Assembly (NCBI RefSeq): GCF_023856365.1
Contig: NC_064555.1
Coordinates: forward strand, 16,936,254 to 17,000,253
Source: Brienomyrus brachyistius
Taxonomy: Eukaryota; Chordata; Actinopteri; Osteoglossiformes; Mormyridae
Direction: 5' to 3'
Length of the DNA stretch: 64,000 nucleotides
The notes beneath the pieces are model-generated. The model did not search any database and was not told the origin of the DNA. It worked only from the letters and a program-made list of their open reading frames with translations. This document shows positions 49,441 through 63,855 of this stretch, piece by piece. Position 1 is the stretch's first letter. Each line of letters opens with the position of its first letter. The position numbers and the translations under genes are program-made.

Positions 49441-50030
49441 GGAGCGGCGCACACACACAAAGACATACTCTTGCATGAGGCATCTTACTTAATGGGAACT
49501 ATGTGCAATTGCTTACTGAGGAAGTTAATTAGGCTGCACACATTCTCCCTCCTAGGTGCAGCTATGATTGCCTCCTGCTTCCTCAGCACTCTCCCTCTCC
49601 CTTTGTCTCCATGCTGCTGCCTTGCCCTCTCTCACTCGTACACACACAGGCACAGAAACACACCAACAAGGACACAGGCACAGACAAGCGCAGATATGGC
49701 CACAGACACACAGACAGAAGCTGGCTCTCCCCTCACTGCTTCACACTGTGCCGCCACTGCTGTTGCCATGACAATCCCCACTATGAGCATCACAAACAAC
49801 GAGAACCCACACACAGACTCTCTGGCTAACGGACATACTCTGGCTTCTAAAAAATCACAGACACATGATCCAGAGAGACCAGTAACACACATAGAGCAAA
49901 CACATCATACAGATAAATCGTCGACTGCTGGTGTATGCATATCACATACTAGCCAGGGTGGCGAGGGCCGTAAGGATAACCAGAGGCTCAAATCTGTGTC
50001 GGTGTCAGCATCACAAAGAAGGGCATGTGT

Positions 50031-50062
<32 letters not shown>

Positions 50063-50163
50063 CACGCGCAAAAACACACACACACAGCAGTCCAGATGTG
50101 TCCTGATTTCCTCGCCCTATCACTGCGGAAGTGGCTTCTGTCTGGAACAAATGGCCGTATTAA
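49441..50163. other. Intergenic stretch with CA repeats
   Basis: No gene is seen. A (CA)n microsatellite lies at 50030-50056. Interrupted ACAC-rich sequence runs through most of 49630-49910, so long frames there are low-complexity artefacts. Confidence 0.4.
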
Positions 50164-50440
50164 ACAGGAGCAGGCAGAGAGGGAGGGGGGAAGCAGGCAG
50201 GGAGAGGAGCAGGCAGGCAGGGAGAGGAGCAGATTGTAAGAGGAGCAGGCAGGGAGAGGGAGGAGCAAGCAGGAAGAGGACCAGGCAGGCAGGGAGTGAA
50301 GCAAGAGAGAGGAAGAGAAGCAGGCAGAGAGGGAGAGGGGGGAGCAGGCAGGCAGGGAGAGGAGCAGATTGTAAGAGGAGTAGGCAGGGAGAGAGAGGAG
50401 CAAGAAGAAGAGGGGCAGGATGGCAGGGAGGGAGGGAGAG
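50164..50440. repeat. Irregular AG-rich tandem repeat
   Basis: Repeated but irregular units built from GGAGCAGGCAGGCAGGGAGA and GAAGAGGAGCAG. A larger segment containing AGCAGATTGTAAGAGGAG occurs twice (about 50229 and 50362), showing a local duplication. Strong purine asymmetry on the plus strand. Confidence 0.75.
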
Positions 50441-50751
50441 GTGAAGCTGGCTTCCAGCGGCCCACTTCCTGTTTTGGACTGCACACACTGGCAGCGAGAC
50501 TCACAGAATTCCCTTTCATGGCCTGACCTCCCACACAGCAGCACAGACTCCCGAGGCTGACCTCACAGCCCACAGGAGCTCATCCAATGATTTAAAGGTC
50601 TGGAGATTGAGTGACACAGCACAGACACATACAGAACACACAAACACACACAGAAACAGCACAGACCAACAAGGAAGGCACAACCCCTCAGAGATACAGC
50701 ACAGATCCACAGGAAAGAGACAAACACACAGAGACACAGCTCAAACACACA

Positions 50752-50911
50752 CAGACAGGCAGTGTGTGGCGCAGTGGGTTAAGCCTGTATGCCTATAATC
50801 AGAAGGTTGTTGGTTCAAACCCAGCCTCAGCACATCTGTGGGTACTTGACGAAGGACCTCTGCTCCCTAGGCGCCCCAACAGGTGGGTGCCCTTCTGGGA
50901 CAGTTTTTGAG
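50752..50911 (+). mobile_element. tRNA-derived SINE, first of a tandem pair
   Basis: A-box TGGCGCAGTGGGTTAAG and B-box GGTTCAAACCCAG are about 35 bases apart, followed by a short body reading GGGTACTTGACGAAGGACC. It is directly followed, in the same orientation, by another SINE. Confidence 0.7.
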
Positions 50912-51150
50912 GGCAGTGGTGGCTTAATGGTTAGGGGACTTGTAACTGAAAGATTGCAGGTTCGAATCCCCGGCCAGCAAGGCACTACTGAGGTACCCTG
51001 ACCAAGGTACCGCCCCAAGCACTGCTTCCTGGGCGCTGAATTAGCTGCCCCCTGCTATGTCACATTGTCACATATGGGTTAAATGCAGAGGACACATTTC
51101 GTTGTTGTGCGCTGTGGTGTGTCAACAATGACAAGTAATCACCAAATTCT
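50912..51150 (+). mobile_element. tRNA-derived SINE, second of a tandem pair
   Basis: A-box TGGCTTAATGGTTAGGGG and B-box GGTTCGAATCCCC are very close to consensus. The body contains CTGACCAAGGTACCGCCCC, and the tail TTAAATGCAGAGGACACATT then TCGTTGTTGTGC is the one found in several widespread fish SINE families. It looks nearly full length and little decayed. Confidence 0.8.
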
Positions 51151-51392
51151 AATTCTACATAGAAAACGCACAAGCACATACGTAGACACACACACACACA
51201 CACATACAGATAATTAGTGCCGCCTGCAGCAGATATGCTTTCGCTTTCACAGAGGCATCGTAAAATGCGTCACTTTCAGGTAATCAGCCCCCCCTCCTCC
51301 CTCCTCCCTCCCAAAGAGCAAGATAAAAAACCACTGCTGATGTTTAATGTTGCACTCCTCACCCCAGCCACAACCAGCAGGGCTGTAATGTT

Positions 51393-51393
<1 letters not shown>

Positions 51394-51434
<41 letters not shown>
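51394..51434. repeat. (CA)n microsatellite
   Basis: About 20 CA units without interruption. Confidence 0.95.
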
Positions 51435-51436
<2 letters not shown>

Positions 51437-51613
51437 CCCGCGTCGCGCACCACTTTAAACCTCACATTCTGCATTCTGTACTGTCTGGTTATTTCTTTGT
51501 TTGAGGAGAGAAAGCTGTGGTGCCAGAAATTATTCTGTAATGCGACAGGAGAACCTAGAATTTGAAGAATTCCCCCCAGGGACCATTACAGTTTATCTAA
51601 TGAAATCTTATAC

Positions 51614-52040
51614 CCCAAAGCGCCTTATACCCAAAGCGCCTTATACCCCAAAGCGCCTTATACCCAAAGCGCCTTATACCCCAAAGTGCCTTATACCCCA
51701 AAGCACCTTATACCCCAAAGCACCTTATACCCCAAAGTGCCTTATACCCAAAGTGCCTTATACCCCAAAGCGCCTTATACCCAAAGTGCCTTATACCCCA
51801 AAGCGCCTTATACCCCAAAGTGCCTTATACCCCAAAGCACCTTATACCCCAAAGCACCTTATACCCCAAAGCGCCTTATACCCAAAGTGCCTTATACCCC
51901 AAAGCGCCTTATACCCAAAGTGCCTTATACCCCAAAGTGCCTTATACCCCAAAGCGCCTTATACCCCAAAGCACCTTATACCCCAAAGCACCTTATACCC
52001 CAAAGTGCCTTATACCCCAAAGCGCCTTATACCCAAACGC
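51614..52040. repeat. 17-bp tandem array
   Basis: About 25 head-to-tail units of CCTTATACCCCAAAGCG. The last two bases vary (CG, TG or CA), and some units are 16 bp with one fewer C. There are no spacers, so it is a satellite-like array and not a CRISPR. The 223-codon frame across it arises because three units make 51 bases. Confidence 0.95.
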
Positions 52041-55000
52041 CTTGTCGTCTCTCCCTTACTCATATACCTACATGCTGATTTATTCATTCATGGCCCCTTT
52101 TTATTACCTATGTCTCTCTGCATCTTCATTCTATTTATTGTTCTATGTATCTTGTGTATTGTTTTATCCTAACTGCACAAAATCAAGTGTGTTTTTCGTA
52201 CATGGCAAACTAAATGATTCCGAGTCAGATTTTGCTCTAATCCCAGGATACGTGCTGGATAAATAAAGTTCTCAAGCTGACTTAAAACATAATAAAAATA
52301 CGCATGGAGACAAAAGTGAGGTGTTTCTCACAGACACGACGGAAGGTGTTGAGTGTGCCCAGGTATGGAAAAGGCAGTAAAAACACAGATATACCGTGAA
52401 ACATGCCGGTAAAACACATCATGTGGTAATACACGGTGATGTGTGAGCTACATTTCTACATAAAGTGTCTGCGAAGATCAGATTAGAAACAACGCTGCTG
52501 GCAGAATGGGGTTCTGACGCGCCTTCCTCACGCCTGTGGCCATGCTGTGACAGAAAGCTCTTAGCGGACGTCACATGGTTTCCGTGCAGCTCCAGCGCCC
52601 AGCTGAGACAGCCTGCAGCTCCCCCCACGCACAGACACACTCCTGTCCATGTCATTCCCATTCAGCATGCATGTGCATGCACGTTCGCCAAACAGCACCT
52701 GCCGTCGACTCACATTTCCTCTGCAACCATGAGCTCAGGTACGGCGATGGCCGGGGGGGGGGGGGGGGGGTATGGGTGCAGAGGTGAGGAGGTAAATGCC
52801 CGGCCCTGCAGCTGCCCCCCCCCGCCCCCTCCACGGGTATGAAGCAGCAGCACCCCCCTAAGGCGTCTACGAGGCATGTCTGAGAAGAGCCGGCAAAATG
52901 CTCAGTCATTCAGCTTCCAAGGAAAGAGCAGAGGGGGCGGGTCTTTGCGCAGAAAGAAAGCAGCCCTCACACAGCATAGGACGGGCTCACAAAGCGTGCC
53001 ACGGAAGGCGTGCCCTCGAACAGACGGACACCCATTCGAGCTCAGGCTGCCCCCCTGCCAGAGCACAGTCATCGCAGACTGCGGACAGGCAACGGACCCA
53101 CGATGCACAGGGTAGACACTAACAAGACCCCCCCAAACCCGGCAACACACCCGCCATCCTATCAGCGGCACGCGCAGAACGCCTTTCTGCCTAAGGCTGC
53201 CATTTTTCCCGATCCCAACGTCTTCGTTTGACTTACAGGGCGCCGACATCCGCTTCCTGTTTTCACACCAGGCACTAAGACAAAATAGAGTTTAATATTT
53301 GGCTGCTTGTGACCACAAGTCTGAAAAACCTTGTCTTATTTGCTTGGTGTTTTCTATTACTCAGATAAATGTATTAATACAAAATGATAAACTCTGGCTC
53401 GCCTATCATGTACATTTTACATACTGGAGCAAAATAAAATTCTATTATAAACATGCTGTTGAGATAAGTTGTGATACTTCACGGGCTGCTGATTACATTC
53501 CAGGAATCTTGGCCTCGGGTTGATTTTACATCTCAGAGCCACTTATCTTTGTGAAAGTCAAAGAAATAAAAGGAAGTAATTTTAAAACTGAAACAAGGCC
53601 CCAGTGCGTCACTCCAGCGCCGCGATGCCACCTGGCACCGGCCCGAGAGCCAGCTGATTCAAAAATAATGTGACTTTAAACGACGGGACTGAGACAGAAG
53701 TAACTCGCAGACAGAGCAGCTGCTTTCTCAGAAGCCTGCCCAGTTCCCCTGGAGTGACAAGGAGTGAAACTGAACTGGGAAAACCCACAAATGATCCTGA
53801 TTCCCCAGAACCTGCCCCAGACGGTAAGATCTCAGCTGGTGCAATGTTGTTTACGAGAATATACATTTTAATGATGTTACAGAAGTGCAGGAATGAAAGT
53901 CGCCTAATTTCCCTTTTCCCAGATTATTCTCATGTAGCAGAAACCTCAGTGACCGGTCCCCTTCACAGGGTTCAGCCATGGAGCTGAGAATTCTTTAATC
54001 CGACGTGTTCCTGTTTATTTCCATGTTCCAAGGGCTCAATGCCCATCAGCATGCCATGCATGTACCAGAAAATAAGAATGCGAGCAAGGCCATCTGATAG
54101 CCCCCAGAGAACGAAAGCACGGCAGCCCCCCATGGCACAGGCAAACTCAGTCACCGGCTCCCCACAGCTGCCATTCACGCCGGGGGGCAGGAGGGCAGGC
54201 AGCCACAGGCTCTGCTTTGGCACAGCACACAAGGCACCTTCATCATTCCAGTAGAAAAGTCCTGTCATGACAAGACTGACGGAAAAAAAGAACCGGTGAG
54301 CTATACACTTCCCTGTTCTGTAGAAATGACGAGACAATCAACCACCCTACCACAAAAGGGGGGGGGGCGGCTGAGCGAGAGGGTGTCTAAAACTCACATA
54401 ATAGGGGAAAAAAGGGCCCAGGAATGAATGGAGACAAAAGACAATCGCCGACCGGACATACTGATAGCTCAGGGTGTGGTGGCACAAGCATGGCACTCTT
54501 CTGTGACATGGCATTCACTGCTGTGCCCACGACAGAGGACATGTGAAGGCAGAGAGAGAGATAGAGAGAGCCGGAATTAATTATTAAGAAAGGGATAGAT
54601 GAAGGAGTAATTATTTAGGGTGGGCCCTGCGATCATGGGCAATAATCCCGGCTCCGCATGACACACTCGAAACACATGTAGTCCTGTTGCCTACCACACA
54701 TACCAGGTCAGGAAGAACCTCTCCGGATGGGACAAAAATGAGAGAAAAATCCATTCCCAATCCAAGACGGTTCGTTAGTGTGTGTTTATGACTGCTAGAG
54801 ATCACTATTAGACTACGCTCCACGATACGGAGCACAACAGGAACATAAATGTTCTTGTTTGTACAACCTCATCCGATCGGTATGTCTATCCGAGAAAGGG
54901 CTGGTACTCACGCATGTTGTATGTTAAAACAATGTTTACGTACGTGATTTTTTCTTGTCTAATCCGAAAGTGAGAAAGACGGTATATATGTATACAGTAT

Positions 55001-55369
55001 TCGAACAGGAAAAAATAAATGTATCACTGGTACGACACGTCTGCGGCAGCTTTATAAAACTGATTCCCTTACCTCATACGCAGATCATGTTTCGCGTACC
55101 GGTGATGCGCCCTTTCCGTCCAAGCGTACAGGCGAGCGTCGCTAACAGAATCACTCCTTTTAGATATCCTCTATAGATCTGATTATTCCCCACCCATTCC
55201 TGCGTCTGCGGAAAGGACCGACTTCCTCAAACATTTACTCGAGTAAATCTTAAAAATTAACACACAAGGGATTGTCCCGCAACCCCCCTCCCCCGCCTCG
55301 CTCCCCGAAAAGAGAGAGACAGTATAGTAGGGACGATCACCGCAGATTGTTCGCCTCACTAACGTCAGA
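52041..55369. other. Intergenic stretch between ak2 and rnf19b
   Basis: No gene is supported. It has a G18 run at 52753-52770, a G run near 54358-54367 and a weak forward frame at 53670-53826 ending at a GTAAGA that could be a donor. That frame matches no family I know and has no recognisable acceptor. Confidence 0.35.
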
Positions 55370-55560
55370 AGGGAAAGCCCTAATCCATTACGTCACACGC
55401 ATTCTGCTCGGAAACTCCACCCTGTGGCGTCACGCGCCTCTGACTCGTGGGCGTTCCGCTTTTAACGAAGCTCGCGGCACTTCCAGTCTGAGAAAGCACG
55501 CTATGACTGTGCATCTATGGCTAGTGGTGCCACATTAACAACACAGGGCAAAACAGAAAG
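55370..55560. promoter_or_regulatory. Isolated CpG-rich patch with CRE-like sites
   Basis: A short CpG-rich stretch contains ATTACGTCACACG and GGCGTCACGCG, both resembling CRE/ATF sites. It lies between AT-rich flanks and far from the starts of ak2 and rnf19b. It precedes a forward frame (55517-55981) whose first 50 residues include a hydrophobic segment, LQLAVLTLLMLVAYFIV. Whether it is a promoter is open. Confidence 0.25.
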
Positions 55561-56593
55561 ACCTTCTCTGGAAAATTACAAAAATACATATAACTTATGC
55601 AACAGAGAGCTACAATTAGCTGTTTTAACGTTATTGATGCTGGTTGCTTATTTCATAGTTAAAAAAAAACTATACATCAAAACCACATTAAATATCTTCA
55701 AATACAAATCCAAACGATCAGGGAAGATCAGTGAGCATTCAGTGAGCACCCTAGCAATGTCTTTAATAAGAAAGTTGTGTTTTATTTGTAATACACACAA
55801 TCCACTCCATGACATGTTCATATGCTTTTCCCATAGAAAAGCCGCTTCTAGCGAACGCGCTCTTGTGTGTCAGCAGAAGCAAACAGTATGGCTACCCCTG
55901 CATCACCCTCCACCCTGCTTTCTCCCTTCTCCAGAGTCCAGGATTGAACTGAGTGTGGAAAACTGGGATTCAAATAGCTGAAATGAAGGGGAAAAGCCAA
56001 GTGTCAATAAAAAAAAAGCCAACTACAACAAGAGCAGGTAACAACTGTTGGCTGAATTCTGTTACAGTGACTAGAAGCAAAAAGTAGGTTAAGACTAAAG
56101 GGACAGAGAAACAGAAATTGATAAAGGGAACACATGCAATCTGATGTACACGGAGTTAAAAGATTACACCAGTTGAATTTAGGCTTCAAATAACATACAT
56201 TTCTACAGCGGTTCTCTACACTGAAAAGCTTTTAATTTGAAGATTATACCATAATTTTGAATTCTGCCATTGCTCAACACACCAATGAACTATCACCGTT
56301 TCACAAACGTCAATGAGGTCATGGCTCTGAATGTACCACATTACAAACAGCCACACCTACAGGATGCCAGACCGGTCATGATTGTCTGCGTGGATTTTGA
56401 TTTGGTTTCTCATTCTGAAAGCAAATCACACGGGTGATCCCATGCAGGGTGACATAAGGGTGTCCCACAAAAATCCAAACAGGGTGGGGAAAACGGCCAC
56501 CAACCACACACTGTTAGGTCCCACTTCGGGAAGCTGTAATGACCAGAGGGAGAGAGGAGACCAAAAAGGGAAAAGAAGCAGGAGGAGGAGGAG

Positions 56594-59684
<3,091 letters not shown>

Positions 59685-60640
59685 GGCCACTTGAGCCGCA
59701 GGAGAAACTTACTCTGCCCTGACCAAACGCCGCGAACCAGGAACGACAATCCATCCTGCACACCAGCAAGTAAATCTAGGTCCCACCCCCGGCCCAGACG
59801 CTCGATCTCTTATTCGTTGATGTTTTGTCCGTCAAAAAGACCTTCGTCCGCATTGGGTTTCTGTCGAGTGAACGTCAGAAGCACCGTCGGACAAGAACAT
59901 CCTTTTCTTTTTAACTTGTCATTGGTCAATTCCTTTACTAGAGGTATTTCATCCGGTACAATAACAAGCTATGTATAGCGAAGGTATTTCAGTGTCTCTG
60001 ACGATTGTCTAACAATACGACTAAGAGGCTGAATTGAATCCCGTCCATTACAGACTTAAGAACCACTCGAAGCTAATTTTATCAAGCAGCTGATGTTTTT
60101 TTATATATTGATTTTGGTGATATAATTTCTTATCGGCAAATCTGGAATTAGCATTCTCATGTATGCAAAACTAATGACCCTGTGATGCTACAGGTGGACC
60201 TTGTGTTGAGTGAGCATGTAGGTTGCTTCATTATTAGTACGTTATTATGCAACAGACCGCAACGAACTTAGGCTTCTCAGTTCCTACTTCAGCTTAACCA
60301 AGTTACAGAAAATTGTGATTAGGCGGGCATTCGTCGTCATCTATGTCCAGCATGTTTGTTTCAGAAATTAAGTCTGTAGAAATGAAATGAGACATCGTAG
60401 GGGAAAAATGGCAGGCCGACGACCAGTGGTTTTGATACTGCGGTTTTATATATGTAAAAAAAATACAAAAGTTTTCAATCTCAACGTCCCGCCTTAATGC
60501 ATATGCACTCTCCTAGTAGCAGTCCCAACAGCGCGCGCTGCCTTTTTGGGCACGTGCTCGCGGCCGCCGTGCACGTAGTGCGTACAATCGCACCGTCAGT
60601 GCCGCTCATTCCTGTCCAAGGAGGGCTGGAGTTTCGGTCT
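59685..60640 (-). promoter_or_regulatory. ak2: ak2 5' region
   Basis: Directly upstream of the start codon no splice acceptor is obvious, so the 5' UTR probably begins within this stretch. Moderately CpG-containing sequence runs to about 59900. A separate GC-rich patch with GCGCGCGCTGCC and CACGTGC (E-box-like) lies at 60525-60600. Which part is the core promoter cannot be decided. Confidence 0.3.
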
Positions 60641-61305
60641 CTTCCATTTCATTTGTGAAAACCAAGAGCAGGACAACCTTGGTACAAGAATGCAACCTGT
60701 GTTACCATTTCCCTACGTGGTAAAATGGGATCCCAGTGGGAAAACAATGGGACACACCGTGATATAATGCTCAGCCATTAAACCTAAATACTCTCCCGTT
60801 TTCCCACTTGGATCCACTATCAATTCACATTTAAATTTTGTTGAAGGCAATGGCTACAAAAGGGCTAACCACCATGTTCGTTCTCGACAGCAGCAGTGTC
60901 ATCCAGAGACTCCGTACTGTGCAATGCTGTACGTGGAAATACCAGGTCAAATTTACGAAAACACTTAGATTTTCAACTAAGATCCATCCATCCATTCATC
61001 CATCCACCCACCCACCCACCCATCCATCCATCCATCACCAAATCAGAGCCAGGTCCAACTGACATTGATACAGGTAAGCGTCCACCCCGAGATGGGAGAC
61101 CTGAAAACCAACTTGGAGTAAAAAAAAAAAAAAAAAGAAAAGCCTCCCTCATTCATAAAAAAAAAAAAAAAAAAGACCCAGTATCAGAATACGAGTGGTT
61201 GTGTTGGTGACCATCACGCTGTCTGTCGTCACAGCAGCTTCTTGTTAATGTGAATAAATAAACTGCTGCGTGTGTGATTACGTATCGGTCTCTGAAGTGT
61301 TTCTC
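60641..61305. other. Intergenic stretch between zmym4-like and ak2
   Basis: No gene is seen. It contains a (CCAT)n/(CCAC)n patch at about 60983-61036 and two A-rich runs at 61119-61140 and 61157-61174. Confidence 0.45.
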
Positions 61306-61311
61306 TTTATT
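61306..61311 (-). terminator. zmym4: Candidate zmym4 polyadenylation signal
   Basis: AATAAA on the minus strand, 34 bases beyond the stop codon. This would give an unusually short 3' UTR for this family. Another signal further downstream may be the main one. Confidence 0.35.
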
Positions 61312-61344
61312 TTGCCTCCTGCGCAGTCTTGGCCCCGCTCTCCG

Positions 61345-63758
61345 TCACTCAGAGGCGGCATTGTCGGAGAGCGGTGTGTGCGCCTCCCCCTGCTCACGTT
61401 GCAGGTGCACTTCTCTGACGGTGAGGATTCGCGTGAGCATGGTTTCCATGGTGGTGCCCTCCAGTGGCTGGGAGGAGTACCACAGGGGGCTGTTGGGCAC
61501 GCATGAGCGCTCGGGCTGCAGGTAGAACACGTCTGTCCGCTGCTTCACAGAGTCCGAGCTTGGAGGAGGGAGAGACAGGGGCTCAGTGAAGCACAAACCG
61601 GCCTGGGTATGGGCACACTTTCACATACACCACAAGCTATTAGTCACAAAAAGCTTGTTGGAATTTTACTTACACACAAATGTTCTAAGGGCAGAACGAA
61701 AAATGATTGGTTCACACAGAAAACCAGATTGTGGAGTCGGCAGGTCCAAGGAACTAGAGGAGGCAGGACCAAGACATCTGATTGGTTATCTGTCTGAACC
61801 AATAATTTTTTTTGTTCTGCCCTCAGAGCATTTTTGTGCAAGTAAAACTCCCATGAGCTCACAAAAAACGTGGCTAGAACATCAACAAGATTTCCCTATT
61901 AAAACACAGGCTCATTAGACCACAGTTATGAGACAAAATTTAAGCTCTTGTATTTAATCACTATCAGTGCAAAGGCCATGGGTTTGAAACCCGGAGGTGT
62001 CAAATTGTAACCCTTCTCTCTACTGCAAGTCACTCTGAAGAAAAAATGTCAGATAAATGCAAACTGGATGTAATGTAAACATTACGTACAGTGAACATTA
62101 CTATGAGTATATGATGCTTTGTAAGAATTTAACCCAAATCGAAATATTGCCCATTAATGAAGCTGCTGATGTTCCTGTACTGACAGGTTGGGCCCTCTTG
62201 GGCTTGAAGCAGTAACCGTCAAATTACTAAGCCCACAATCATTACCACAAACAAAAGACAGTGTGCTAGTGAACTGGCAAAAATACCACGAAATATCCTT
62301 CTGAAATAAGCTGCAAAACAAATCATTATATTTTACATTGCAAAAAAACATATGGAAGTAAATCGGACAAAAATGAAGTATTATGTGATAATAGTGATGT
62401 GATGCATGTACTGCATTTTAGCCAAATTCTAAATCTGAGCCAGAGAGGGAGACTGAACTGAGGCAGCTATAACAGACACTTGCGCCATAGTATCAGTTCA
62501 AATCCGTTTCTGCTACATTCCCAAGGAATGCATTTAGCCAGCGGCTCGCATGGCGGGAGGAAGCGGCGGGAGCGAGAGGCGCCCACTCACCACTTGGAGA
62601 GGTAGAATTCATAGAGCCTGACAGGACATCGCAGAGGGTTCTCCGTGTTTTCCGGCATCTCCATCACGTCCTCTTCCTCCTCATCCTCCATCTTCCTCTT
62701 TCCTTGAACCGCCTTATCTGCAGGAGGCCCGTGTGCAAGTTAACATGTAAGAGGGCGCACACAGCATCAGCACACGCAGACACCCAAACACACAGCAGGC
62801 ACGCAAAGCACACACAAACTCAGAGTTTTACTTACACAATTACCGGATGCGGTAATTATTCATTATTACCACTTACACTTATGCGTGTCTGTAAAACACA
62901 TGATGCGCTATCATTCTCAGATGCACTACATCGCACATGAGAGTTATCCTTACACAAACATGTTATGAGAGCAGAATGAAGAATGATTGGTTCAGAATGA
63001 TAACCAATCAGATTGTAGAGAAGGTAGGTCCAAGCAACTGGAGTGAGAGCAACTTGGTCCCACCTCTAGTTGCTCTAGTTATCACTCTGAACAAATCATT
63101 TTTTCTTTTGCCCTCAGAACATTTTTGCGCAAGTAAAGCTCCCATGAGCCGAACGCACACACAATCGCGTTCACACGCACCTGGGCTGCCTCCGTCCTTT
63201 CTGGGCACCGGTGGGTAGAAGCGCAGGAAGTTGCGCTTGTTGTTGTTCTTAAGGGTGCGGGTGCAGCGCACAACGCTGGCGAAGGAGAGGCGGCCGTGCT
63301 GGGCCAGATTTTTCAGACGGAAGAGCTTGGTGCTGAAGAAGAGCAGCGTGTTGAGCAGTACGATGGGTGAGTAGGCACCCAGCTGCTTGCACTCCCACAG
63401 GTACCCCTCCTCCACACGCGAGTGCACGTAGCCTGGGGGCACGGGGCCGAGGGAAGACTGCATTCACGGCTACGTTCACAGCGAGCACACCGCCACATTT
63501 CCATACCGGAAAGCCAAGTAAGTTTTACAGCAACCGTGTGTGTGTGTGTGCACATGTCTGGGAGTCTCACCACTGGGAAGGATGGTGGGTCTCCAGTCTC
63601 TCAGCATCTTCGTGATCTCCTGGATGAACTTGCTGTAGAACACATCTGTGAAGATGTTCTCCATGCGGCCATTTTCAAACAGGTACTGAGGGCGACAAGG
63701 AGAGAGACTGTCAGCTGGACTGTCTGACAGTGCAGGTTCATGAACATGGAGACGTGTG

Positions 63759-63855
<97 letters not shown>

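Noticed and set aside
51501..52172. 223-codon frame, and possible CRISPR-like regular repeat
   Set aside because: Units are 16-17 bp and directly adjacent without spacers, in a vertebrate locus. This is a simple tandem array.
53670..53987. Forward frame ending at a GTAAGA donor-like site
   Set aside because: Composition is low in recognisable motifs, no matching acceptor or next exon was found, and the call would rest on one six-base motif.
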